Source of the DNA: Pelomonas candidula
GTDB lineage: Bacteria; Pseudomonadota; Gammaproteobacteria; Burkholderiales; Burkholderiaceae_C
Reading direction: 5' to 3'
Length of the DNA stretch: 64,000 nt
NCBI RefSeq assembly: GCF_043555985.1
Contig: NZ_JBIGIC010000008.1
Coordinates: forward strand, 1-64,000
Shown here: positions 32,463 to 40,885 of the stretch, one piece after another
How positions within the stretch are numbered: the first letter of the stretch is position 1
How the letters are laid out: the number at the start of each line of letters is the position of its first letter
Notes under the pieces: model-generated
What the model was told of the DNA's origin: nothing
Databases searched by the model: none
The model's input: the letters and a program-made list of their open reading frames with translations, nothing else
Position numbers and translations under genes: made by a program

Positions 32463-32993
32463 CTACTGAGCGTTGAGCGTGATGCCGTGGTCGGCAAGGA
32501 TTTGCTCTACCTCGGTTCCGCTCAGCTTGTTCGCTTGGTCGAGTCTCAGTGCGAGTGTCTCGATGACGTCCATGTATTGGCGCAGCTGATTGGCGACGAC
32601 GTTCTTGCCTCGGCGGATGAACTCCTCGTCCATCTCCTTGGGCCACACCCCATCGGCGTCGGCATGGTTGCCAGAGAAATAGTTCTGTTTGTCGTCCGAG
32701 GCATTGTTCATCGTGACGTCGATGAACTGCTTCTCTGTCAGCGCGACACCGTCTGGACCCACCGTTCGTGAAGCCGACCAGAGCAGGTACTCGATGGCGA
32801 ATCCCCCGGTCGCGATGAGCATCCCGATGTTGGGGTCGGCCTGCCGGACCACCCTACAAACCCCGCCGGCTTCGGAGAAGACTTCCATGAAGTCGATTCG
32901 TGCGCCGACTGCATAGGCGGTCATGCAGTGCCCGGCCTCGTGGTAGGCACGGTACCGCCTGGACTTGTGGTCAATCTTCGCGTTCGTCGACAT
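32463..32993 (-). CDS. Stand-alone M41 (FtsH-like) metallopeptidase domain protein
   Basis: 176 residues. YHEAGHCMTAYAVGA near residues 17-31 is the HEAGH zinc motif of peptidase family M41. The C-terminal helices (ANQLRQYMDVIETLALRLDQ, LSGTEVEQILADHGI) match the end of the FtsH protease domain. The AAA+ part and membrane anchor of FtsH are missing. It may cleave a plasmid or host regulator, or act with a separate ATPase. Good GGGAG ribosome site; last gene of the operon from site 6. Confidence 0.75.
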   Translation of the reverse strand: MSTNAKIDHKSRRYRAYHEAGHCMTAYAVGARIDFMEVFSEAGGVCRVVRQADPNIGMLIATGGFAIEYLLWSASRTVGPDGVALTEKQFIDVTMNNASDDKQNYFSGNHADADGVWPKEMDEEFIRRGKNVVANQLRQYMDVIETLALRLDQANKLSGTEVEQILADHGITLNAQ

Positions 32994-33019
32994 CTTCCAC
33001 TCCCTCGATACCGGTTCGT

Positions 33020-33880
33020 CTACGCCGCACTCAACCTCACCGGCGCCCTCGACTCAGGCTGTATCAGCTCCATGAGGTCCTCGAGGCCGTCACCAGCTTC
33101 CGCCGGCGTCCGTGCAGAGTCGCTGTAGCCGCCGCCCTGCCCGAACCCGTTGCGCCGGTTGCCGGCCGCGACCACGGCCATTGTGACCTCTCGGTCCCGC
33201 TGTGCCCGGGACAGCCAGTTCGTGACGATGCCAGGGAAGAGGGGCTCCAGGGTCTTCAGGTACGCCGCGGTGAACTGAACCTCACCGCCCTTGACCGGCA
33301 TCCTGACCATGACAGCGGAGTCGTCCCCATCTCCGGCGCCAATGCGAAGCGTGCTGGCACCGGAGGGGGCCTTTGGCGCCGCGGCCACCTTCTTCGGCGC
33401 CGGGGCAGGCACTGAGACCGGCTCGTGCTCCAACAACGACCCCTGCACGCCAGGCTGAGGCGCCACTGGCTGGGCCGGCACCGCGACAGGCCTGGCCGGC
33501 GCCGGCGCGACAACCGAGGTAGCCTGGCGCCGTTTCTCCCATCCCGCCTTCCTGCGCTCCGTCTCTGCACCCTTGTTGTTCATCGCGGCCGCCAGCTGCA
33601 CCATCTCCACGGCGCCATCGTCCTTCACGGCAACCAGGCGCATCGCCCTGAGCTCGGCAAGCAACTGCTCGAAGCCGGCCACATCCAGGCCCGCGAAGTA
33701 GGTCACGTGGGCAGCCAGGTCATCGCGTGGCACCGCGGCCTGGCCGGTTTCCAGCGCCAGTCGCGCCCATCCCAGGAGGCAGCCGACCTGGTGGGCCCGC
33801 AAGGCCGGAAAGGCGGCGTGCGTGACCAGGGCAGCTGTGTAGGCGCCCAGTACCCGCTCCAGACCCTTGGTGCGCTTCAT
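33020..33880 (-). CDS. Possible replication/primosome-type protein
   Basis: 286 residues. N-terminal helical domain (LRAHQVGCLLGWARLALETG, DDLAAHVTYFAGLDVAGFEQLL) with the look of a replisome-organiser winged helix, a Pro/Ala-rich linker (about 125-180) and a C-terminal domain (VQFTAAYLKTLEPLFPGIVT). The layout resembles phage DnaT/replisome organisers but the match is loose. Follows the XRE regulator by 6 bp. Confidence 0.5.
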   Translation of the reverse strand: MKRTKGLERVLGAYTAALVTHAAFPALRAHQVGCLLGWARLALETGQAAVPRDDLAAHVTYFAGLDVAGFEQLLAELRAMRLVAVKDDGAVEMVQLAAAMNNKGAETERRKAGWEKRRQATSVVAPAPARPVAVPAQPVAPQPGVQGSLLEHEPVSVPAPAPKKVAAAPKAPSGASTLRIGAGDGDDSAVMVRMPVKGGEVQFTAAYLKTLEPLFPGIVTNWLSRAQRDREVTMAVVAAGNRRNGFGQGGGYSDSARTPAEAGDGLEDLMELIQPESRAPVRLSAA

Positions 33881-33886
33881 CGGGCT

Positions 33887-34387
33887 TTAGGCACCGAACT
33901 TCAGCCGCGCGGCCTCCCGCAGCAGCGGAGTGAGGTCGCCGTCGTAGGGGTCAAGGGGAATCGCAACCATCTGGCCGAGCTCGGTGTCGGCCGGCGCCGG
34001 GACTGATGCGTAGCCGGCTCTCTCGACACGAGCTCGCAGCGCATCCGGCATCAGGCCGGTGAAGGCGCCGATGAAGCGAGGGTAGCGGGTGTGCAGGACG
34101 CCCTCGTAGTCCACCTCGGCGCCGAGCGGGGCCAGGTCGACGAATGCGGGCATCTGATGCGCGACCGACGCGCGCAACGTGTCGATGTCCACGCCAGGCT
34201 CCAGGCAGTCGAGGAGAGGCACCAGCGGGCCCACCAGCGGGCGCTTGCCGCGTTCGAGCTGTCGGTAGTTGTCCGCCGCGTTGGGCCCGGAAAAGCCCAC
34301 CAGGTGAGCGAACTGCTCCACGCTGGCGCCGGTGGCCTTACGGATGGCGATGAGTTTGTCGACGGGGTCGATGACGTTCTCCTTCAT
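33887..34387 (-). CDS. XRE-family HTH protein
   Basis: 166 residues from ATG 34387 (a TTG at 34396 is possible). Residues about 8-60 (DKLIAIRKATGASVEQFAHL, then NYRQLERGKRPL) form a Cro/CI-type helix-turn-helix. The remainder is unassigned. Located mid-operon, it is one candidate for the repressor acting on the plasmid's AGTGATACACT operators; other candidates are the RHH proteins at 15400, 44028 and 50758. Confidence 0.75.
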   Translation of the reverse strand: MKENVIDPVDKLIAIRKATGASVEQFAHLVGFSGPNAADNYRQLERGKRPLVGPLVPLLDCLEPGVDIDTLRASVAHQMPAFVDLAPLGAEVDYEGVLHTRYPRFIGAFTGLMPDALRARVERAGYASVPAPADTELGQMVAIPLDPYDGDLTPLLREAARLKFGA

Positions 34388-34451
34388 CTTGTTCAAAGTG
34401 CGCTTGAGCCACTCACAGTAGGCCTTGACAATCCGGTAGGCCTAAGTTGAG

Positions 34452-34736
34452 TCATCCATGGTCGAACACCACAAGCATGCGGCAATTGACCCCATGGAGT
34501 TCCAAGTCTCGCGGCACGCCCAAGGCAAACTCTCTCGCCCAGTCCCGTAATTCATCCTTGGAAGCAATAGGGTAGAGAGGCAGAACAACATCTCTACCGA
34601 ATTGGGATGAGGGGTGCTCAATGGCAGCTTTTCTGTCAGCCTCAGTCGAAATCTCCAGCACCTGTTCTTGGGCAATTTCGTCGCCGTGACCGTTCTTCCC
34701 TGCGACAACGGAACGATACGCGTAGACCTTGGTCAT
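34452..34736 (-). CDS. Small protein, unknown
   Basis: 94 residues from MTKVYAYRSVVAGKN; mixed alpha-beta (QVLEISTEADRKAAIEH, VNCRMLVVFDHG). AAAAGG precedes ATG 34736. The A/T content here is higher than in neighbouring genes. No family recognised. Confidence 0.6.
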   Translation of the reverse strand: MTKVYAYRSVVAGKNGHGDEIAQEQVLEISTEADRKAAIEHPSSQFGRDVVLPLYPIASKDELRDWAREFALGVPRDLELHGVNCRMLVVFDHG

Positions 34737-34761
34737 GAGAACCTTTTGAGATGGAAGGACT

Positions 34762-35001
34762 TCAACCGCAGTAGCCGCAGCCGGCCGCTCGGCCGACCAC
34801 ACCCAGCACGCCGAAGAAGGCCCACACCGGCAGCGCGCAGGCGACCGTCACCGCCACGACGCCCAGGTAGGTTTCCGTGCGGGTGATGAACTTCAGGATG
34901 AGACCGGCGACAACGAAGACGCCAACGATGGCTTGCAGCGCCTCCTGGACCGAGTACGGGAGGTCATTGAAGTCGAAGCGCTGGGTGAGAGAGGTGAACA
35001 T
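34762..35001 (-). CDS. Small membrane protein
   Basis: 79 residues with two hydrophobic segments (QAIVGVFVVAGLILKFI and LGVVAVTVACALPVWAFFGVL). AAGGAG ribosome site, preceded by leader hairpin C and promoter site 6. No family recognised. Confidence 0.7.
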   Translation of the reverse strand: MFTSLTQRFDFNDLPYSVQEALQAIVGVFVVAGLILKFITRTETYLGVVAVTVACALPVWAFFGVLGVVGRAAGCGYCG

Positions 35002-35015
35002 GACTGGCTCCTTGC

Positions 35016-35033
35016 GGCGGTCCTTTGGACCTG
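35016..35033 (-). promoter_or_regulatory. Conserved leader hairpin C
   Basis: CAGGTCC-AAA-GGACCGCC on the minus strand, then GCAAGGAG, the ribosome site. Confidence 0.7.
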
Positions 35034-35063
35034 GTTGACGCTCAACGTTGAGCGAATGCATAC

Positions 35064-35091
35064 AGTGTATCACGTTAGACTAGCGTGTCAA
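35064..35091 (-). promoter_or_regulatory. Backbone promoter/operator site 6
   Basis: TTGACA, 16 nt, TACACT; operator CGTGATACACT (one mismatch). It overlaps the 3' end of the upstream gene. Confidence 0.8.
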
Positions 35092-35422
35092 CCCCTTTTC
35101 GACGCATCGGTGCCTCCAACCAGTAGACGACTGCATGAACAACAACGACCACGGCGACCGGCAGGAAGAGAAGTCCCGTGGTCACAACATCCCAGCCGTG
35201 ACTGAAGATGGAGGCGATGGAACACGGCATCAACCACAGCCAGCCGAGTAAGTTTCCGTTGACGACGCCGCAGAACAGATAGAGCCAACGCATGCGGCGA
35301 GTCGGCTCTTTCGCTTCACGCGTCGTGTCCAGGTGGGCATGGTAGCTTCCGAGCAGGGCGCAACATAGCATATAGATGTTGGGTGCAAGACCCATCGACA
35401 GAAGGTCACCGGTGTTTGTCAT
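35075..35422 (-). CDS. Membrane protein, unknown
   Basis: 115 residues, about three membrane segments (NIYMLCCALLGSYHAHL; LYLFCGVVNGNLLGWLWLM; VVTTGLLFLPVAVVVVVHAVV). AAGG ribosome site. Last gene of the operon from site 7. Confidence 0.65.
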   Translation of the reverse strand: MTNTGDLLSMGLAPNIYMLCCALLGSYHAHLDTTREAKEPTRRMRWLYLFCGVVNGNLLGWLWLMPCSIASIFSHGWDVVTTGLLFLPVAVVVVVHAVVYWLEAPMRRKGVDTLV

Positions 35423-35458
35423 CGTCAGCCTTCGTGAAGGACTGCAACATCGCGGGCG

Positions 35459-36502
35459 TCAGAACAGAACCGAATAGCTCTTACCAGTGCCTTGGTGCCG
35501 AACAGCCCTGAAGGCATCAGCCAGCGCGCTCACGGCAGCCTCGTACTTGCCGTCACCAGCCGTCGCGCTCGGCAGGCTGCCGTTTGAGTCGACGATGCCG
35601 GCCTCGTTGATGCACTGGCGAACTCGGTTTACAACGGGGCAGGTTTCGATGGATTGCGGCGTCGATGAGAAGGCCCAGTTGACCTCGGCCTGGACGGCCG
35701 CATCGCGCACCAGGCTGTTAAGTTGGCAGCACCAGCCGAGCTCGACATCAGCACCCCGAATCTCACGACCAATGACGGTCTCATCGAACGAGAACAGAGC
35801 ATCCAGACTGGCATGCAGACTGTGGACGAGGAGGTCGTCGTGGATACCACCGAACATGAAGCGTTGACCACACTGGATGTCGGATAGGTCAATGCGGAAG
35901 TCTTCATCAGAAGCGCCGGAGCCAATATCCTTCTGAGACTGAGCCTGAGCCTTAATGCTTGCGAGAAGCTCGGGGTCCCATCCACCCATGAGGTCGACGA
36001 CAAAAATCCTATCCGGTTCGACAGCCTTGAGCGCATCTACCAGCACACTCACGGCAGCCTCGTACTTGCCGTCACAAGTCGTTGCGCTCGGCAGGCTGCC
36101 GTTTGAGTCGACGATGCCGGTCTGGTTGATGCATTGGAGGACTAGGTGAAGAACTGGGCAGGTTTCGACGGATTTCGGCGTTGATGGGACGCCCCAGGTG
36201 ACGCTGGCTTGGACGGCCGCGTCGCGCACCAGCGTGTTGAGCTCACGACACCAGATGAGCTCGACATCGTCTCCCTTCACCTTGCGGCCAATCACGGACT
36301 CGTCAGTCGCGAGGAGAGCATCCAGGCTCGCCAGCAAGCTGAAGGAGCTGATAACGATGGCGCGGCCTGGAGCCATGAGACATTCGAGGTCTTCAGCGGA
36401 GTATGTCGGCCTACCGGATTCGGCCACCTCCACCGCTTCTTTTGGACGCAGAAAAATCTTGCTCTTGAAGAGGCTGAGCAGGTTCCGGGTGCGTTCTTTC
36501 AT
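35459..36502 (-). CDS. Internally duplicated protein, unknown
   Basis: 347 residues. Two repeats of about 110 residues are obvious: one from about 55 to 165 and one from about 228 to 338. Both contain LNxLVRDAAVQA, then PxSxETCPV, CIN, and the almost identical GIVDSNGSLPSAT with GKYEAAVS. The linker between them (IFVVDLMGGWDPELLASIKA) is unique. Cys pairs recur in each copy (TCPV...QCIN). No family recognised. AAGGAG ribosome site. Confidence 0.7.
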   Translation of the reverse strand: MKERTRNLLSLFKSKIFLRPKEAVEVAESGRPTYSAEDLECLMAPGRAIVISSFSLLASLDALLATDESVIGRKVKGDDVELIWCRELNTLVRDAAVQASVTWGVPSTPKSVETCPVLHLVLQCINQTGIVDSNGSLPSATTCDGKYEAAVSVLVDALKAVEPDRIFVVDLMGGWDPELLASIKAQAQSQKDIGSGASDEDFRIDLSDIQCGQRFMFGGIHDDLLVHSLHASLDALFSFDETVIGREIRGADVELGWCCQLNSLVRDAAVQAEVNWAFSSTPQSIETCPVVNRVRQCINEAGIVDSNGSLPSATAGDGKYEAAVSALADAFRAVRHQGTGKSYSVLF

Positions 36503-36541
36503 GATTGCTTTCTCCTTGCGAGGAAACTTGATTGGCGGGCT

Positions 36542-37066
36542 TCACCGCGCCGAGGCCGACCGCACGACTGCTGACCGGAAATCGTTCAACCGAACGACAT
36601 GAGCCCGCGGCACTTCGATGCCGAGCTCCTCAATGGCCCAACTGGCCAGTCCCATGGCCTCGAGCCTTGCGATGAGCTGCTGCCGGTCAAGGCAGGCGTC
36701 AGCCTTGGAAGCCTGGACGCCATACGTGCGCCCGTCAGGACCGCTGAGCTCGCACTCCCAGCCGAGCGGGCAAGCCTGGCGGTGCTGACGAGTCCATCCC
36801 ATCGACTTCTTGGTCAAATAGAGGGTCGCCAGGAAAAAGGTTTCGACAGGCAGCTCGTCGATGGTCACCGACGCCATGACGAGCATGCAGAGGTCACGAC
36901 GCACTGCGGGGATGGCCGCCAGGACCGTGATGCGCTCTGGTGAGCAGCCGCGCTGGAGCCAGAGGCTCTCGCGGACCTCGAGCTCGATGGCCAGGTCCTT
37001 CAGGTCTCGTGCGCGAGCCATGTAGCGCGCGATTTGGGTGGTCTTCTTCATGCCGGCCTCATTCAT
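36542..37066 (-). CDS. Hypothetical protein
   Basis: 174 residues. Basic N-terminus, helical core (RRDLCMLVMASVTIDELPVE) and a segment GWECELSGPDGRTYGVQASK. ATG 37066 shares a base with the preceding TAA. No family recognised. Confidence 0.6.
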   Translation of the reverse strand: MNEAGMKKTTQIARYMARARDLKDLAIELEVRESLWLQRGCSPERITVLAAIPAVRRDLCMLVMASVTIDELPVETFFLATLYLTKKSMGWTRQHRQACPLGWECELSGPDGRTYGVQASKADACLDRQQLIARLEAMGLASWAIEELGIEVPRAHVVRLNDFRSAVVRSASAR

Positions 37067-37341
37067 TACGCCCTCGCGGCGCCTTCGAGGATGGACGCGA
37101 CCTTCACGAGGGTTTGGGCGGCCCCAGCGGGACGACGCTTGGCTGCGTCCATGAAGACCTGGATGTCGTGAGCCATTTGCGGGTCCAGCACGCGCTCATA
37201 GACTTCCTGGGGCACGCGCTCGAGGACTTGGTGCGCAATGTCCTTGAGCTCGTCAGCCTGGTCGCCGATGGCGCCACCATCCGAATCGAGGGCCGATTTG
37301 ACTGCCTCCACGGCGGCACCGATGGTACGAATCTGCGTCAT
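37066..37341 (-). CDS. Small helical protein, unknown
   Basis: 91 residues, all helical (ADELKDIAHQVLERVPQEVY). AAGGAG ribosome site; stop overlaps the next ATG. No family recognised. Confidence 0.6.
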   Translation of the reverse strand: MTQIRTIGAAVEAVKSALDSDGGAIGDQADELKDIAHQVLERVPQEVYERVLDPQMAHDIQVFMDAAKRRPAGAAQTLVKVASILEGAARA

Positions 37342-37374
37342 GAGGGGTTCTCCTTGTATGCTGTGCGCCGGACT

Positions 37375-37461
37375 TCACTCGGCGGCAGGTACGTACTCGA
37401 TGACATCGACACCTTCGATGTGGGATTCGATTTCGTGTGCGAACAGCTCGATGACTTCCAT
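37375..37461 (-). CDS. 28-residue microprotein
   Basis: MEVIELFAHEIESHIEGVDV and eight more residues; acidic and amphipathic. A near-ideal ribosome site (AAGGAG, seven bases before ATG 37461), hairpin D and promoter site 7 all point at this start, so translation is likely despite the size. Confidence 0.6.
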   Translation of the reverse strand: MEVIELFAHEIESHIEGVDVIEYVPAAE

Positions 37462-37475
37462 GCTTTGCTCCTTGC

Positions 37476-37493
37476 GGCGGTCCTCTGGACCTG
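37476..37493 (-). promoter_or_regulatory. Conserved leader hairpin D
   Basis: CAGGTCC-AGA-GGACCGCC on the minus strand followed by GCAAGGAG. Confidence 0.7.
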
Positions 37494-37523
37494 GGTATCG
37501 CCATGAATTCGGCAACTGAATAC

Positions 37524-37552
37524 AGTGTATCACTGTTGACCTGCTTTTGCAA
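37524..37552 (-). promoter_or_regulatory. Backbone promoter/operator site 7
   Basis: TTGCAA, 17 nt, TACACT; perfect operator AGTGATACACT (37524-37534). Confidence 0.8.
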
Positions 37553-37574
37553 GCACTGACGGTCACTCTTTACG

Positions 37575-37910
37575 TCAAAAGAGTGCGAGCTGCCGCTGGT
37601 CGATGACTCGACGACTGCGACGGTTCGGCCTCGCCGCCTGACCACAGCTGGGGGTCGCCGCCTCAATCTTGGTCACCTCGAGCCGCATCCACAGTTCCAG
37701 CAGTTCATTTTCGTCGAGCTTGCTGTGCAGCATCACGAGGACGCCTTCATGCGGTGCTGAGCGAGCCATGTCGCTGGCGTCAAAGCACATGACGTCCTCG
37801 GATAGAACCAAGTCGTATTCATAGCCGTCGACAGGCTCGCCGATGTCGGAGTCAGCGGGCGTCTCGAACGCAAAGTCGAGGTCGTCGAGGGAGACGGGAA
37901 GATTGCTCAT
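37575..37910 (-). CDS. Acidic protein, unknown
   Basis: 111 residues. N-terminal two thirds are acidic (DDLDFAFETPADSDIGEP), C-terminus basic (RPNRRSRRVIDQRQ). AAAGGA ribosome site behind hairpin E. Single gene of promoter site 8. The ending RQLALF resembles a beta-clamp-binding motif (Q-L-x-L-F); that is speculative. Confidence 0.6.
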   Translation of the reverse strand: MSNLPVSLDDLDFAFETPADSDIGEPVDGYEYDLVLSEDVMCFDASDMARSAPHEGVLVMLHSKLDENELLELWMRLEVTKIEAATPSCGQAARPNRRSRRVIDQRQLALF

Positions 37911-37925
37911 CAGCGTTCCTTTGCA

Positions 37926-37943
37926 GGCGGTCCTTTGGACCTG
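37926..37943 (-). promoter_or_regulatory. Conserved leader hairpin E
   Basis: CAGGTCC-AAA-GGACCGCC on the minus strand, immediately before the ribosome site. Confidence 0.7.
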
Positions 37944-37955
37944 TTGATGGCATAC

Positions 37956-37984
37956 AGTGTATCACTGTGGGCCTGCGCCTGCAA
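37956..37984 (-). promoter_or_regulatory. Backbone promoter/operator site 8
   Basis: TTGCAG, 17 nt, TACACT; perfect operator AGTGATACACT (37956-37966). Confidence 0.8.
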
Positions 37985-38722
37985 GCTCAATTCGCTTGCC
38001 GGCCCTTGCGCGTCTGCGCGTCAAACCCCCTTTTGCCAGCCCGCACCGCCAGCTCGGTGAGCCTGTGTTCGCTCGGTTGGTGAGCCGTTGATGCATGCCC
38101 GCCACGCCGGCCCAGGGCAAGGAGGGGTTGAATGAGTAAGCAGGCTGGCGAAAGGTGGGGTGGCCAGGCAGGCTCAGACAAGGAACGTGCCTTCGCGCCA
38201 TCCTGCCAGAAACCCACGAACCGCGCTCCACACACTCATCCGCCAGCCCGCCTTCATAACCTGACGGATGAGCCACTACGGCTCGAGCTAGCCAAGCACG
38301 GCCGCCAAGCTCAGCGGAAAGCCCAACGACAACCGCGTCAAGGCACGCAGGCCTGCGCGCAAGTCGCATGAGCTCAGTAGCAAAGCGGCTCCAAGAACTA
38401 GGTCCACAGGCACCAGCGTGCCAGCGCCGGCACCGGCAGCTTCTCGACCTCCAGCAAGCGACAGCTGTCCCATTCGCGAGGGCTCCCGAAGCATCCTCCC
38501 GCTTCGACGGAGGATGCTTTGGGACGGGAATGGGGCAGGTGGCGCGCAGCCACGTTCCTTCGAGGACTGTGAGCGGTCAGAACACGGCGCCAGGAGCGTT
38601 GCGGCACCGCTCTCGTTGTCTGCTTCACCGCGGCGATGCTGACTGCCGTTCTCACTTGGCTGGCGCCGTGTCCACAGCGACCGCTATGCCGACGCTGATG
38701 GCCTCAACGCCTCGCATCGAGC
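37985..38722. other. Non-coding stretch with short repeats and a hairpin
   Basis: No convincing gene in either strand. Contains near-direct repeats GCTCGGT-GAGCC and GCTCGGTTGGTGAGCC (about 38052 and 38071), several CAGGCTGGC words (38140-38170; related words at 32440 and 50305), and a perfect 11-bp-arm hairpin AAGCATCCTCC...GGAGGATGCTT at 38489-38519. Could hold an origin, a transfer site or a small RNA; nothing decides between these. Confidence 0.4.
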
Positions 38723-39664
38723 TCAAGGGATGAAGTGGCCAGCGCTCCCATCAGCCCCGCGCGGGCCAGCCGAGCCGGGGTGCCCTTCATGTGCATCAGT
38801 AGCTGGGAACTTGCACTGGTGCCCTTCGCCGACATCTCCGCTCGGGCCTCCGGCACCGCCGGCGCCGCCCTTGCCGTACCCGCCAGAAACGATGATGACG
38901 TGCTGGTTCGTCGCCACATCGGGCGGCCAGTCGCTGGGCGCGACCTTCGAGGCGGCCAGCTGAGACGCCACCGGCGCGCCCCTGAGGATGAGGCGCACGC
39001 GCGATGTGTCGCCGCCGGCGCCGCCTGCCCCACCCGGGCCGCCGTCTCCCCCGTCACCGCCGTCGTAGCAGTGCACGCGCGTCCACGGGCCGGCGCTCCC
39101 CTTGGCGCCCTTGCCACCCAGCCCCCCGTTGCCACCAGCCTGGCCGTCGGTGTCAATCCACAGCGAGCCGTCGGACGCCGGGTCCCATTGCTGAATGTCC
39201 ATGTCGAGCGCAAGTGCGGTTTCGCCGGCTGTGCCAGCGCCACCCGCGTACCCGCGCTGCCCCTTGTTGGTGGTCGGCACCGCCTGCGTCGGGGTGTCGT
39301 GCGGGTCTGGATGGCCGACTCCGTCAGCCGCGCGTGGGTTTGGGTCGGTCAGGTCAATCTTCGACTTGCCGTGCAGGATGACGTTCTGGATGGTGAGCGA
39401 GACCTTGTTGCCGCGGGTGCGGACGGACGGGTCGTACGACAGCACGCAGCCGTCGAACATCTCGAGCTCCTGCACTGCCATCGCGACGTCGTTCAGGACG
39501 AGCTTGCCGCCAGGCAGGCAGGTGAGGTGTGCGAACCTCGAGGCGGATGCGGGGGCCGCCGGCGACGGGGCTGCTGGAGCCGTTGACTGGGCCAGCGTGC
39601 CGCCTGCGCCGAGCACAACTGCCGCGACCGCGGCAAGACGAGAGACAGCGAACCAGTGTTTCAT
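38723..39664 (-). CDS. Secreted collagen-like glycine-rich protein
   Basis: 313 residues. Signal peptide (SRLAAVAAVVLGAGGTLAQS). An N-terminal domain to about 130 has beta-strand repeats (CVLSYDPSVRTRGNKVSLTI), followed by several glycine-rich stretches (GGNGGLGGKGAKGSAG; GGDGGDGGPGGAGGAGGD; GYGKGGAGGAGGPSG) resembling collagen-like or glycine-loop repeats. Probably an exposed surface protein. AGAGGAGG ribosome site supports ATG 39664. Last gene of the operon from site 9, 190 bp after the previous stop. Confidence 0.7.
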   Translation of the reverse strand: MKHWFAVSRLAAVAAVVLGAGGTLAQSTAPAAPSPAAPASASRFAHLTCLPGGKLVLNDVAMAVQELEMFDGCVLSYDPSVRTRGNKVSLTIQNVILHGKSKIDLTDPNPRAADGVGHPDPHDTPTQAVPTTNKGQRGYAGGAGTAGETALALDMDIQQWDPASDGSLWIDTDGQAGGNGGLGGKGAKGSAGPWTRVHCYDGGDGGDGGPGGAGGAGGDTSRVRLILRGAPVASQLAASKVAPSDWPPDVATNQHVIIVSGGYGKGGAGGAGGPSGDVGEGHQCKFPATDAHEGHPGSAGPRGADGSAGHFIP

Positions 39665-39854
39665 TGGAACCTCCTCTGTTTGTGCGCAGGAGGTTCTTGC
39701 ATTCAGCTTCCTGAATGCTTCTTCTTCCTCCCGCGGCACAACTCTACGAAGGAATGTGCTGTCGAAACAAGTGTGGAGCCGCTCACATCGCGAGTTGCCT
39801 CGACGAGGGGCCTGTACAGCTGCAACTTGATTGGCAGGCCGCGGAGCGGCCTGC

Positions 39855-40859
39855 TCAATGCATGCGAGCTGGCACCGAGGAACTGGGGCAAGCCTGGTCC
39901 GCCAAGAGAGACAGGGCGGCCTCGCGGATAGAGGGCCGGGGAATGTCGGCCACTGTCGCGACGTGGAACAGCCGGGGTAACGCCTCGAGGATGAAGCGCG
40001 GCGTCCTCAGCCGCACTGGCAGACGCTCCCAGTAGCGGTCGGTGCAGGCGAGCAGCGCCAGATGCACCTCATCGACAGAGGAGGTCGGCACCTGTCGCCA
40101 CCCGTCCAGGCCCGGATGGCCGAAGGCACCCTCGGGCTGGCCCTTCTTGAAGTCCCACCCATCACCATCGGACTCGAGGATGAGCTCGTCACCCTTCTCG
40201 TTGTAGCGGTATGGCAGGCCGATGAAGTTGAGCACGTCGACCAGGTCGGCGTCGGTATCCGTGCCGAGGGATGAGTTCGGCTCGACGATGTGGCAGTAGA
40301 TGGTCGGCGCGACGGACGGGCCGAGCAGATGCATCGGCACACCGACCTCGACGAGGGCATTGAGCACGTGCCAAATCTGCGCGCCATCCTCGAAGCGAGC
40401 CGCCTCCCGGGCGAACTCGCGCAGCTGCTCGAACCCGGCCCATAGGGCAGTCTCGCCCGCCTCGGCGGCCAGGCGCTCGTCGCGCTGGCGCATCCAGGTG
40501 TCCGCGAGATGCTCACCGGCGCCGGTCGCCATGTGCGTAAGCAGCTGCTCGACGTCGCGCTTGAGCGCGCGAACACCCACCAGCGCCTCCGTCAGGATGT
40601 CGCGCTCGCTGTAGCCCGTGTCGTCAGGCACAGCGGATGCTGCAGCGGTCTTGCCCTCCAACCATTCGAGCCCGATGTCGACCTCGGCGGCCAGGAGCAT
40701 CATGGCCGGCATCTCGACGGAGCGCAGCACCTCGAGGTTCTCCTCCTGCCACATGAGCGCCGCCAAGGCGTGACAGCCACGGCTCAGGCCGTGGACCATC
40801 ATCGGATAGTCGCCGAACCGCCGCAGCAGCTCGGCGTAGGAAGGTGATGTGTTGTTCAC
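39855..40859 (-). CDS. Large hypothetical protein
   Basis: 334 residues from GTG 40859 with GAGGAG seven bases upstream; TTG 40874 is a poorer alternative. Mostly helical, with a segment VDVLNFIGLPYRYNEKGDEL that looks like a small beta domain. No signal, membrane segment or family recognised. Confidence 0.6.
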   Translation of the reverse strand: MNNTSPSYAELLRRFGDYPMMVHGLSRGCHALAALMWQEENLEVLRSVEMPAMMLLAAEVDIGLEWLEGKTAAASAVPDDTGYSERDILTEALVGVRALKRDVEQLLTHMATGAGEHLADTWMRQRDERLAAEAGETALWAGFEQLREFAREAARFEDGAQIWHVLNALVEVGVPMHLLGPSVAPTIYCHIVEPNSSLGTDTDADLVDVLNFIGLPYRYNEKGDELILESDGDGWDFKKGQPEGAFGHPGLDGWRQVPTSSVDEVHLALLACTDRYWERLPVRLRTPRFILEALPRLFHVATVADIPRPSIREAALSLLADQACPSSSVPARMH

Positions 40860-40885
40860 GAAAATGCTCCTCAAGGTGACCTGGT

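Noticed and set aside
38132..38371. Short ORFs in the 38 kb non-coding stretch
   Set aside because: No ribosome sites, low-complexity products and no promoter of the plasmid type directly upstream.
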